From Paenibacillus_D sp047238105 (GTDB lineage Bacteria; Bacillota; Bacilli; Paenibacillales; Paenibacillaceae), in the NCBI RefSeq assembly GCF_047238105.1, contig NZ_JBDFMD010000001.1, positions 3,100,001-3,164,000 of the forward strand: a DNA stretch of 64,000 nucleotides. Reading direction: 5' to 3'. Under the pieces are notes generated by a model. It did not search any database and was not told the origin of the DNA. It saw only the letters and a list, made by a program, of their open reading frames with translations. This document shows, one piece after another, positions 25,106-33,574 of the stretch. The translations under genes were made by a program, and so were the position numbers. Positions within the stretch are counted from its first letter, which is position 1. Each line of letters opens with the position of its first letter.

Positions 25106-25987
25106 TTATCCCTTAATCGAACCAAGCAGTGCGCCTTTGGCAAAATACTTTTGCAGGAAGGGGTAGACCAGCAGGATCGGCACCGTCGCTACGACGATAA
25201 CGGCCATCTTGATCGTCTGCTCCGGCGGGGCGATGTAGTCGGCGTCGAAGGCGCCGGACTCGTTGCTCATGCCCGTGGCCAGGATGACGATCTGCCGCAG
25301 CACGACCTGCATCGGATACATGGTCGAGTCATTCAGATACAGGATCGCATGGATGTAGGTATTCCAATACGTCACCGCGTAGAACAGCGAGATCGTGGCC
25401 AGCGCCGGCATCGAGAGCGGCAGCACGATCCGGAAGAGAATACCGAAATCGTTGCACCCGTCGATCTTCGCCGATTCCTCCAGCCCATCAGGAAGGTTCT
25501 GGAAGAAGCTGCGCAGGATGATCAGGTTGAAGGCGTTGATCGCGACAGGCAGGATAAGCGCCAAGTAGTTGTCGATCAGCCCCAGCTCCTTCACGACGAG
25601 GAAGGTAGGGATCATACCGCCATTAAACAGCATCGTGAACACAACCATGAACATGATCAGTCTCCTGCCATCCAGGTCGCGCCGGGACAGCCCGTACGCC
25701 ATCAGCGAGGAGAGGAACATACTGATGAACGTACCGCCCACCGTGACGCCGATGGAGATCATCATCGCCCGCAGAATCGTATTGGTCGAGAAAATATAAG
25801 CATACGCGTCAAAACTAATCGTCGTCGGGAACAGGATGAACCGTTTGGCCGACATCTCCGCCGCCGTCGTCAGCGAGCCCGCCAGCACGTGGATGAACGG
25901 GAGCAGCGTGACTAGCGCGATGAGGGTGAGCAGCAGGATATTGATGCCGCCAAATAGCCGGTTGCCCCAAGATCTGTCTTCAACCAT
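25106..25987 (-). CDS. sugar ABC transporter permease, LplC type
   Basis: Last gene of the second importer operon; 293 residues, six predicted helices. EAA loop LEESAKIDGCNDFGILFRI, C-terminus YFAKGALLGSIKG. The ATG at 25987 has AAAGGAGG upstream, so a GTG seven codons earlier is not used. It closely follows the partner permease gene. Confidence 0.92.
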   Translation of the reverse strand: MVEDRSWGNRLFGGINILLLTLIALVTLLPFIHVLAGSLTTAAEMSAKRFILFPTTISFDAYAYIFSTNTILRAMMISIGVTVGGTFISMFLSSLMAYGLSRRDLDGRRLIMFMVVFTMLFNGGMIPTFLVVKELGLIDNYLALILPVAINAFNLIILRSFFQNLPDGLEESAKIDGCNDFGILFRIVLPLSMPALATISLFYAVTYWNTYIHAILYLNDSTMYPMQVVLRQIVILATGMSNESGAFDADYIAPPEQTIKMAVIVVATVPILLVYPFLQKYFAKGALLGSIKG

Positions 25988-26023
25988 AAGGATACGCCTC
26001 CTTTGCACGTGTGGAGCAGGGCA

Positions 26024-27013
26024 TCAGTAGATGCCCTCCTCGCCGAATTTTTTGGCCAGCCAGTTGGCAAAGACGATCATGATCAGGCCGACGAACGATT
26101 TGAAGAAGCCGACGGCGGTACTGTAGCTGAACTGGCCGTTCCGCAGTCCTGCGGTATAGACGTAGGTGTCGAAGATCTCCGCAACCTCGCGGTTCATCGC
26201 GTTAAGCAGCAGGTACACATGCTCGAAGCCGAGCTCCAGCACGTCGCCGATCTTCAGGATGAGCAGGATGATGATGACGCTGCGGATCGCAGGCAGGGTG
26301 ACATGCCAGATCTGCCGGAACCGGCTTGCGCCGTCCATGCGCGCGGCTTCGTACTGCTGCGGATCGACGGCGGCGATCGCCGCCAGGTAGACGATCGTCC
26401 CCCATCCGGCCTCGCGCCAGATGACCTGGAGGATGTACATCGGCCGGAACCAGTCGCTGCTGAGCAGGAAGTTGATCTTGTTAAAGCCGAAGAACACCAG
26501 CAGTTCATTGATGATGCCGCCGTCCAGCGTCAGCATGACGAAAGAGATGGAGACGATGATGACCCACGACATGAAATGCGGAATATATACAATCGTCTGG
26601 ACGATGCGCTTGAACATCAGCAGACGCACTTCATTCAACATCAGGGCGAGCATTATCGGAATCGGGAAAAAGAAAAACAAGTTGTATGCGAACAAAACGA
26701 TCGTATTGCGGAAGATCATCCAGAAGGTCGGTTCATTAAATAAGCGCTCGAAGTGCTTGAAGCCAACCCAGTTGCTGCCGGATACGCCGAGATACGGCTG
26801 ATAGTCCTGGAAAGAGATGACCAGCCCCCACATCGGCAGATATTTGAACAACAAGAAGAAGAGTGCGCCCGGCAAAATCATCACGTACAAATAACGGTTT
26901 TTGATGATCCGTCTTAACCGCTCGCCTTTGTGCGAGATGACGGAGCCGGGCGCCCCGGTGCGGGTATCGGAGTTCTGTTTGCCGGTACGGGTGGCGGATG
27001 CGGGTTGATGCAT
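26024..27013 (-). CDS. sugar ABC transporter permease, LplB type
   Basis: 329 residues with a long basic cytoplasmic N-terminus (about 40 residues) and six predicted helices beginning at YLYVMILPGALFFLLFKYLP. EAA loop YEAARMDGASRFRQIWHV, C-terminus KKFGEEGIY. It follows the binding-protein gene after a 242-base gap containing a strong stem-loop, an arrangement expected when binding protein is made in excess of permease. Confidence 0.92.
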   Translation of the reverse strand: MHQPASATRTGKQNSDTRTGAPGSVISHKGERLRRIIKNRYLYVMILPGALFFLLFKYLPMWGLVISFQDYQPYLGVSGSNWVGFKHFERLFNEPTFWMIFRNTIVLFAYNLFFFFPIPIMLALMLNEVRLLMFKRIVQTIVYIPHFMSWVIIVSISFVMLTLDGGIINELLVFFGFNKINFLLSSDWFRPMYILQVIWREAGWGTIVYLAAIAAVDPQQYEAARMDGASRFRQIWHVTLPAIRSVIIILLILKIGDVLELGFEHVYLLLNAMNREVAEIFDTYVYTAGLRNGQFSYSTAVGFFKSFVGLIMIVFANWLAKKFGEEGIY

Positions 27014-27190
27014 GGCCTGTCTTCCTTTCTATGCCCGCCGCAGCGGAGGAATCGTAATGGTCGAGCGGCGCTCGCGGATGGACCCGATCCAGGAATCATG
27101 CGGTGGATCTTTCGCAGGCTCCGCGTGCTCCGGGTCATTCCGGTGGTGAGCTCAATAGCTGCTGGCCAAACGCGGGATGCGGGGCCAAGC

Positions 27191-27246
27191 CGGGCCGGTT
27201 GCAGGAGAGGAACCAGAGGCCTCTCTCCTGTCCGTTGCAACCCGGA
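27191..27246 (-). promoter_or_regulatory. intercistronic stem-loop between binding protein and permeases
   Basis: GGTTGC (27197-27202) pairs with GCAACC (27237-27242), and AGGAGAGG pairs with CCTCTCTCCT inside, giving a long hairpin immediately after the binding-protein stop. There is no T-run, so it is more likely an mRNA-stabilising or partial-termination element, as known between malE and malF (comparison from general knowledge). Confidence 0.55.
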
Positions 27247-27255
27247 AGATTGGAG

Positions 27256-28812
27256 CTATTGAATCGCTTGATAAGCCTCGGTGTATTCCTGGATCATCTG
27301 GTCGCCGCCCTCGGCGCGCCAGCGGTCGACCGCCTTTTGGAATCCTGCTGCGTCAATATCCCCAAGCACATACTGGTAAGTAGCGTCAGTGATGATCTGC
27401 TGCAGGGCACCGCCGCGCTCGATGTAGGTCGGTGAATCCAGCGGTGCGGATGGATCGTGGATCAGCATCTCGTCGTTCGCCTCTACCAGCTCCTCGGCCA
27501 GTGCCCGCGCTGGCAGCTCGAAGTACCCTTTCAGCATCCCGTCGATTGTCGCCGGGCCGCCGATGGCCCAGGCATTATGCGGTTTGACATGCGTGTTGTC
27601 CGTCACTTGATCAACAGTCTTATTCGCCAGCCCGTCCTTGATCTCGTAGTGCTCGCCCTCGATACCCCAAGTGAGCAGATTGGCGCTCTCGGCGCTCATC
27701 AATTCGTTGTAGAAGGCCAGGATTCTGTGCAGGTCATCCTCCGACTTGACCGCCGATTTCGGGAAGAGGACGACTGAACCGTAGCCCGGAATCGCCCAGA
27801 TGCCTTTGCCGCGCGGCCCTTCAATACCGTTCTGTACCGTCAGCTCACCTTCAGGATTCATGTCGGCCAGTTGATTGGAGAGCGTCAGAACATCCGGCAT
27901 GGAACCGATGTAGACGCCAGCCTTGCCGTTGACGAGCAGGTCGATCTGGTCCGTCTTGCTCGTAACCGGGAAGTCCTGGTTCATATAACCTTTGCTATGA
28001 ATGTCGCGGAAGAAATTCAGTGTGTCCATATACGCCTCATGCATAAATTCCGGCTGGAAATTGCCGCTGTCGTCCACCGACCAATAGTTCGGCGTGCCGA
28101 AATAGGAGCTTACCGTCTTGAAGGCGCCGTAGATGAGATCGCTGCGATCGGACAGACCGATCGTGTCGTCCTGGCCGTTGCCGTCGGGATCGTCTTCGGT
28201 GAAGGCGCGGATCATCTCATAGAGATCGCCGGTCGTCTTCGGCGGCTCGAGCCCCAGCCGATCGGCCCAGTCTTTGCGGTAGATGACGCCTTGACGGGAG
28301 AGTGGACGTTCCATATACAACGTGTAGATCTTGCCGTCCACCGCCGTATTTTTGAGGACGTCCGGGTTCAACTTGTTCAGATTTTCATATTGCGTGAGCA
28401 GCGGGCCGATTTCCCAGAATTGATCGGCGCGGATCGCGTCCTTGGCGAAGTCCGTATTCTTGGCCGAGACGACCATTGGCAGCGAGCCGGTAGCAAAAGC
28501 AGCATTTAGCTTTTCATCATAGCTGCCGTCAGGCACCCATTGAAACTTGATCTTGGTGTTCGTCTTCTCTTCAATCAATTGCGGGATGACATTGCTCGGC
28601 ACCTCCGCCGAGTGCTGGGTCACCATCATGGTCATCTCGAACGGCTTATCGTCGGTTGGCGGTGTGCCCTCCGCGCTCGCGCCCCCCTCTGGTGCGTTTG
28701 TGCCGCTGCCTCCGCCGTTGTTGCCGCTGGAGCAAGCTGCCAGCAGACTCACTGTCATAATGACGGCGATGCAGAGGGACAGGATAGGTATACGTCTTTG
28801 TGTAGGATTCAT
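27256..28812 (-). CDS. extracellular solute-binding lipoprotein, sugar ABC transporter
   Basis: First gene of the operon; 518 residues, LplA-like. Signal peptide with lipobox LLAAC (C27), then a Ser/Gly/Asn-rich linker. It carries the loop DDPDGNGQDDTIGL, a calcium-binding-like loop common in this subfamily. The ATG at 28812 follows AAGGAGG. It is clearly paralogous to the binding protein at 31944: both share stretches such as IYGAFKT, SSYFGTPN/GSYFGTPN and VTSK with the same spacing. The AraC sensor-regulator lies upstream on the same strand. Confidence 0.92.
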   Translation of the reverse strand: MNPTQRRIPILSLCIAVIMTVSLLAACSSGNNGGGSGTNAPEGGASAEGTPPTDDKPFEMTMMVTQHSAEVPSNVIPQLIEEKTNTKIKFQWVPDGSYDEKLNAAFATGSLPMVVSAKNTDFAKDAIRADQFWEIGPLLTQYENLNKLNPDVLKNTAVDGKIYTLYMERPLSRQGVIYRKDWADRLGLEPPKTTGDLYEMIRAFTEDDPDGNGQDDTIGLSDRSDLIYGAFKTVSSYFGTPNYWSVDDSGNFQPEFMHEAYMDTLNFFRDIHSKGYMNQDFPVTSKTDQIDLLVNGKAGVYIGSMPDVLTLSNQLADMNPEGELTVQNGIEGPRGKGIWAIPGYGSVVLFPKSAVKSEDDLHRILAFYNELMSAESANLLTWGIEGEHYEIKDGLANKTVDQVTDNTHVKPHNAWAIGGPATIDGMLKGYFELPARALAEELVEANDEMLIHDPSAPLDSPTYIERGGALQQIITDATYQYVLGDIDAAGFQKAVDRWRAEGGDQMIQEYTEAYQAIQ

Positions 28813-28883
28813 CGGTGTGACGACCTCCTTGCGATTTTTGTTTGGTTGCGTTTTCAGCATATCCCGACGGCACGGTTACCGCT

Positions 28884-28959
28884 ATAATCATCTGCTCATA
28901 ACCGCAGGCAGGGCAAGGGTTTGCAGCCTCTTGTGCCTCCAACCTGAGCAGATGATTAT
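28884..28959. promoter_or_regulatory. 76-bp inverted repeat upstream of the binding-protein operon
   Basis: ATAATCATCTGCTCA (28884-28898) and TGAGCAGATGATTAT (28945-28959) are perfect 15-bp inverted copies. The 46 bases between can pair further (GGCA...TGCC, CAAG...CTTG). It lies just upstream of the importer operon and could be a structured leader, a pair of operator half-sites or a small palindromic element. No promoter assignment is certain. Confidence 0.45.
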
Positions 28960-29054
28960 CGGTGTTACGGGGCAACTGGCGGTTTGGCGGGATGGTCTAA
29001 GTTAGCGTAATATGAAGACAATCATTACGGGAAGATAACGAATGGGGGGACAGG

Positions 29055-29508
29055 ATGATGGGGGAAGTTTATTTGGTAAAGCCGAGTAAAGCGTATAAAG
29101 ACGAATATCTTTCTTTTTATGAGGAATGGAAGTCTAGCCGAGAATCCTTTGTTCCCTGGGTAGTAAGCAGAGACCCTTCCGATTTTGAAAGTATGCTTCA
29201 ATACCTGCTGGAGAATGAAGAGGGAGAGCATATACCTGATGGCTGGGTGCCAAGTTCTACATACTGGTTAGTAACCAAAGACAAGCGAGTAATAGGAGCA
29301 GTAAATATCAGGCACGGCTTAACGGAAAATTTGTTGAATTGTGGTGGGCATATTGGATACGGAATACGTCCTAGCGCGAGACAAAAAGGATATGCTACAA
29401 AATTACTTTCCATGAGCTTGGAAAAGACTAAAGAGCTCGGGATCAAAAAAGTCCTTGTTGTCTGTGATGAAGACAATATAGCCTCCGAGAAAACAATACT
29501 AAAAAACG
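29055..29508 (+). pseudogene. GNAT N-acetyltransferase, 3'-truncated
   Basis: The first 151 codons match a COG3981-type GNAT acetyltransferase (IGYGIRPSARQKGYATKLL is the acetyl-CoA-binding segment; VCDEDNIASEKTILKNG is the late conserved stretch). After ILKNG the family normally has about 20-25 more residues. Here the frame instead runs into the antisense strand of the AraC gene and stays open to 29993. The break falls in AAAAAACGG, which is also the T-run of the AraC terminator. The fragment is AT-richer than its neighbours and lies on the opposite strand between a regulator and its operon. Ribosome site GGGGGGA precedes the ATG at 29055 or 29058. Confidence 0.7.
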
Positions 29509-29532
29509 GCCAGGCGTCAATGACGCTGGCCG
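29501..29532 (-). terminator. terminator overlapping the stop codon of the AraC gene
   Basis: CGGCCAGGCGTCA/TGACGCTGGCCG forms a hairpin with one bulge. On the reverse strand it is followed by TTTTTT, and the TGA stop at 29517-29519 lies inside it. The same bases form the junction with the truncated acetyltransferase. Confidence 0.8.
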
Positions 29533-31817
29533 CTCTCGCGGTATTGGCCCGGGGTCATCCCCTCCTGCTTGCGGAAGGAGCGGATGAAGTTCTGCGAATT
29601 GGTGTAGCGCAAGCGGGCGGCGATATCCTTGATCGGCAGATCCGTCTCCAGCAGCCACTTCTTGGCGATGTTGAAGCGGTAGGTGCTCAGATAGTCGCTG
29701 AACGAGACGCCCGTCTCCTTGCGGAAGACGCTGCTCAGATAGTTGGCGTTGTAATGCAGCTGCGCCGCGCATTGCTCCAGCGTCAGATCGGCATCGTACT
29801 GCTCGTGGATGATCGTGATGATCTGCTCCGAGATGTTGTGATACTGCTGCTCCTGGCGGTCGCGGAAGATCGTCAGCAGCGGCAGCACGATCGTCTCCCA
29901 GAACCACTCCTCGATCTCTCCTGCCGTCTGCCGGCTCCGCAGCTCTGCATAGAGCGATCCGGGTACCTGCAGCTGATGCATGGCTACGCCTGACTCCTGC
30001 ATCATCGTGATCAGATTGCCCAGCAGGCGGTTCAGCGGCACCTCGTACTCCTGCGGCGTCATCTCGACATGGAAGATCGAGCCAAGCAGCAGGCCGAGCA
30101 TCTCCTGGGCGCGCTCCGGCTCCGCCAGCTTGATGGCGTCCAGCAGCTCCCCTTCCTTCTGACGCGGGTAATCGAGCTGCAGATGCCGCTTCCCGGAGTT
30201 GACGTCACCGTACTGGATGATGACGCCCTCGCCCAGCTTGATCCGGTGGCGGAGGGCATCCAGCCCTTCCCGATAGGCGCTGTGCAGCTGGCCAAGACCG
30301 GTGAACGGCAGGCTGATGCCGATACTCACCTGCAGGCCCAGATAGGACTGGATGCGCTGCTGCAGCCGTTCAGTGATGCTGTAGATGAACGTCGTAAACG
30401 CCGCCTGCTCCCGGTCCGGATGACCGATCAAAGCAACTGCGGTCATATCGATGACGACGGGGGCGGCCAGATGCTCGGCCGGCACACTCTCGCCCATAAT
30501 ATTGTCCATCGCGTACAGGAGCAGCTCCATATCCTCCTTGCCGTACCGGGTCTGATCCAGCGAATCGATCTGCAGCGTGATGACTGCCATCGCCTGCCAC
30601 GTATCGATCCGACTGCCATAGCCGTACTGCCGCAGCCGGCCCTCCAGCGAGGCGCGCTTGACCTGGCCCTGGTATGCCTTGATCAGGTAGAGCGTGCGGA
30701 CCTGGGAGAGCTGCTGGCGCACCTCCTGCTCGAGCATCGTCTTGGAGCGGAACAGGTCCCGGACATGCTCGCTGATATATTGCAGCTCGTCGCCGCCCCG
30801 CTGGCGGCCCCCCGGGGCGATCTGCGACAGCAGCTTGCCGATCGGCGAGTACATCCTGCGCGAGCCGATCCAGGCGATCGCCATCGAGAGCAGCAGCAGT
30901 CCGACACAGATGTAGAGCGTGTACCGGCCGATCTTGCCCGCTTCCCGGGTGATGCTGTCGATCGATACGACCGAGACGTAGTACCAGCCGTTGAGCCCTG
31001 AGCGGTAATAGCTGACGGTGTAGGACTCGCCATCGATCTCGGTGCTCAGTTGATCGGCAGACGGCCCCTCGAGCAGCGCCTCCGAGACGTAACCGCTCTC
31101 GGACACCGAACGGCCGATGAGCGCGAGATCCGGATGCAGCAGGATGCGCATCTGGTCGTCGACGATCATCAGATGCGAGCCCTCCTCGGCGATATCGTAC
31201 TGGATCATCTCCTGGAGCGCGCATGCCGGGATATTGGCGGCGACGAAGCCTGCCTTCTCCAGCGAGTTCGGCGGCAGCTTCTTCACCAGCGAGATCTGGT
31301 ACGGGCATACCGGGCGTACGGACAGCCCTTCGCCATGGAACCAGTCACTCGGGTTAAGCACCCAGGAGGTGCTGTCGGGAATCCGCAGCATGCTCATCAG
31401 TTCCTGGTGATAAGGATAGTCATCAAGCGGGTAGAGCCCGGAGTTTTTGACCATCCAATTCATGTCCTGATTGACCACGATGACATCCTGCACCTTGGTA
31501 TCAAAAGCCTGAACATTGCCCAGCTCATTGCGCAGTTCATTGTAGGTAACGAACGACTGAGCGTCCAGCGGGTCTGTAATCGCTTTCCTTACTATCGTCG
31601 AGCTGACCAGCTGATTCAATGTATGGTTGACCGTCGAGAGGATCTGCTCCACGTTGGCGTTGGTTTGGCGAAGCAGCTGCATCTTGGAGCGGGTCACATG
31701 CTTCTCGATCTCATGTGTCGAGGTCACATACGAGGTTACACCGATGAACAGCACCGGCAGCGCGCTCAGCAAAAAGCCAAACAGCGTCAATCGGGCCAGG
31801 AAGCTTAAATGCCGCAT
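29517..31817 (-). CDS. membrane-bound AraC family sensor-regulator
   Basis: 766 residues from the ATG at 31817 (GGTGAG upstream; the open frame to 31961 is not used). Helix 1 (about 10-30), extracellular cache-like sensor, helix 2 (about 300-320, LYICVGLLLLSMAIAWIG), a poorly conserved middle domain, and a C-terminal AraC domain (LEQCAAQLHYNANYLSSVFRKE and IKDIAARLRYTNSQNFIRSFRK, ending MTPGQYRES). Upstream of the importer operon 28812-25106 and divergent from a second binding-protein gene at 31944, it may control both. Confidence 0.9.
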   Translation of the reverse strand: MRHLSFLARLTLFGFLLSALPVLFIGVTSYVTSTHEIEKHVTRSKMQLLRQTNANVEQILSTVNHTLNQLVSSTIVRKAITDPLDAQSFVTYNELRNELGNVQAFDTKVQDVIVVNQDMNWMVKNSGLYPLDDYPYHQELMSMLRIPDSTSWVLNPSDWFHGEGLSVRPVCPYQISLVKKLPPNSLEKAGFVAANIPACALQEMIQYDIAEEGSHLMIVDDQMRILLHPDLALIGRSVSESGYVSEALLEGPSADQLSTEIDGESYTVSYYRSGLNGWYYVSVVSIDSITREAGKIGRYTLYICVGLLLLSMAIAWIGSRRMYSPIGKLLSQIAPGGRQRGGDELQYISEHVRDLFRSKTMLEQEVRQQLSQVRTLYLIKAYQGQVKRASLEGRLRQYGYGSRIDTWQAMAVITLQIDSLDQTRYGKEDMELLLYAMDNIMGESVPAEHLAAPVVIDMTAVALIGHPDREQAAFTTFIYSITERLQQRIQSYLGLQVSIGISLPFTGLGQLHSAYREGLDALRHRIKLGEGVIIQYGDVNSGKRHLQLDYPRQKEGELLDAIKLAEPERAQEMLGLLLGSIFHVEMTPQEYEVPLNRLLGNLITMMQESGVAMHQLQVPGSLYAELRSRQTAGEIEEWFWETIVLPLLTIFRDRQEQQYHNISEQIITIIHEQYDADLTLEQCAAQLHYNANYLSSVFRKETGVSFSDYLSTYRFNIAKKWLLETDLPIKDIAARLRYTNSQNFIRSFRKQEGMTPGQYRESGQRH

Positions 31818-31943
31818 GGACCGCTCACCCCCAGGGATATATTGCCAGTTATCCGGTAATTGCAATTGAAGAACTGTCTGGCTTGATGTTACACTAATCA
31901 TACACGTTCTTGCTGCGTTGTAAAGATTAAGGGGGTCAGCCGC

Positions 31944-33485
31944 ATGCGTAAGTCTAAGCATCGCCAGTTGCTAAACCGCTTACAAAACAAGCTGTCCCCA
32001 CTGCGTTGGCTGGGTTGGCTGCTTGTGCTTGCGCTCGCTGCCTGCTCCGCATCGCCCGCGCCTCAGGAGACGCCGGCATCGTCCCAGACGCCCCTGAGCA
32101 TAATGCTGCCGCTGCATCTGATTCAGCCGCCAAGCCAGGAGCTGGTCGGCGAGCTCGAACGGCTGACCGACACCAAGCTTGATCTGCATTGGGTACCCAA
32201 CGAGATCTACGCCGACAAGCTGAGCCTTGCAGTGACGAGCGCCTCCTTTATGAAAGCCACCTTTGTCAATTCCCTGGAGTACCAATATATGAAAAATGCC
32301 ATTCGTCTGGGCATGTTCTGGGAGATCGGACCCTATCTGTGGGACTTCCCCAACCTGCGCAAGCTCAGTTCCCATGTGTTCGAGGAATCTGCCGTTGATG
32401 ACAAAATCTATGGTCTCTATGCGGAACGTCCCGAATCGAGGCAGGGCATCATGATCCGCCAGGATTGGCTGGACCGGCTCGGCCTGGAACCGCCGGGCAC
32501 ACTGGAAGAGCTCTATGAAGTACTGCATGCCTTTACCCATGACGATCCCGACGGCAACAACCAGGACGACACGACTGGTCTGACGGACCGCAACGATCTG
32601 ATCTACGGTGCATTCAAAACATTAGGCTCTTACTTCGGCACGCCGAATAACTGGGGGCTCATCCAGGGACAGATCGTCCCGGAATTCGAGACCGAAGCCT
32701 ATATGGCTACGATGAACTTCATGAGGCGACTCTATGACGAAGGCCTGATGAACCGCGACTTCAGCGTCACCAGCAAGCAGAATCAACGCAACATGCTCGT
32801 GAGCGGCAGGGCTGGTGTCTATGTCGGCAGTATGGCGGACGCCCAACGGCTCGCCGACAGCACGCAGGAGATCAATCCCGATGCCGAGTTCACCCTCGTC
32901 AACCGGGTGCGCGGTCCGGCTGGCTATCGGGTCTGGGCGATGCCGGGCTACGGCGGGATGTTCTTGTTCTCCAAGAGCGCGGTCCAGACCAAGGAAGAGC
33001 TGCTCGAGATCCTCGCCTTCTTCGACCGCAGCATGGATGCCGATGTCAGCAATCTGATGCGCTACGGCTTCGAGGGCCGGCATCATACCCGCCAGGGCGG
33101 CAAGGTCAATCTGTCGGCGGAGACCGAGAGCCTGCGCATCAATGAGGTCAATGCGCTGCATGCGCTCATGATCGGCGAGCGAACCAATCCCAACCTGCTC
33201 CCGATCGCCCAGTATCGGCCGCTGACAGAGCTTTCGGAGTCGCTGATCAAGGACAACACCCGATTTATCGTCCGCGACGCCACCCTCAACCTGGAGTCGC
33301 CCAAGGACGATGAGATCGGCTTGGAGCTTGCCGGCATCATCACCGATGCGACCTACAACTACATTCTGGGCAACCTGGATGAACAAGGATTTGAGAACGA
33401 GATCCAGCGCTGGAAACAAAGCGGCGGCCAGCAGATTGTCGAGGAGTACAACACGTCGTACAGACGGTTCAGAGGCAGCCAATAA
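31944..33485 (+). CDS. orphan solute-binding lipoprotein, paralogue of the 27256 protein
   Basis: 513 residues; basic N-terminus, hydrophobic core and lipobox ALAAC (C34). Strongly similar along its length to the operon binding protein at 27256-28812, including the calcium-type loop DDPDGNNQDDTTGL, the NDLIYGAFKTLGSYFGTPN region and the AGVYVGSM region. No permease gene follows. It either feeds the permeases at 24-27 kb or presents ligand to the AraC sensor from which it is divergent (inference). A GGGGG ribosome site precedes the ATG. The gap to the regulator start is about 125 bases. Confidence 0.88.
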   Translation: MRKSKHRQLLNRLQNKLSPLRWLGWLLVLALAACSASPAPQETPASSQTPLSIMLPLHLIQPPSQELVGELERLTDTKLDLHWVPNEIYADKLSLAVTSASFMKATFVNSLEYQYMKNAIRLGMFWEIGPYLWDFPNLRKLSSHVFEESAVDDKIYGLYAERPESRQGIMIRQDWLDRLGLEPPGTLEELYEVLHAFTHDDPDGNNQDDTTGLTDRNDLIYGAFKTLGSYFGTPNNWGLIQGQIVPEFETEAYMATMNFMRRLYDEGLMNRDFSVTSKQNQRNMLVSGRAGVYVGSMADAQRLADSTQEINPDAEFTLVNRVRGPAGYRVWAMPGYGGMFLFSKSAVQTKEELLEILAFFDRSMDADVSNLMRYGFEGRHHTRQGGKVNLSAETESLRINEVNALHALMIGERTNPNLLPIAQYRPLTELSESLIKDNTRFIVRDATLNLESPKDDEIGLELAGIITDATYNYILGNLDEQGFENEIQRWKQSGGQQIVEEYNTSYRRFRGSQ

Positions 33486-33533
33486 CCCGTCTTGCCACGT
33501 CCCATCATGAAGGCGGCGGCACTGGACATTTGC

Positions 33534-33542
33534 TGGTATAAT
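33534..33542 (+). promoter_or_regulatory. extended -10 promoter of the AraC-TroA gene
   Basis: TGGTATAAT is a full extended -10 element 32 bases before the proposed ATC start. No good -35 is needed or seen. Confidence 0.5.
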
Positions 33543-33574
33543 GATGCTATCAATCAATCCGGGAGGGATCCGGT

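Noticed and set aside
28150..28200. DPDGNGQDD loop as a dockerin or EF-hand protein of a cellulosome
   Set aside because: The loop lies inside an LplA-type binding protein where such calcium-like loops are usual, and no duplicated dockerin segment is present.
29509..29993. Continuation of the acetyltransferase frame as a 312-residue fusion protein
   Set aside because: The added part is the reverse complement of the AraC DNA-binding domain and has no protein-like pattern of its own, so truncation is the better explanation.
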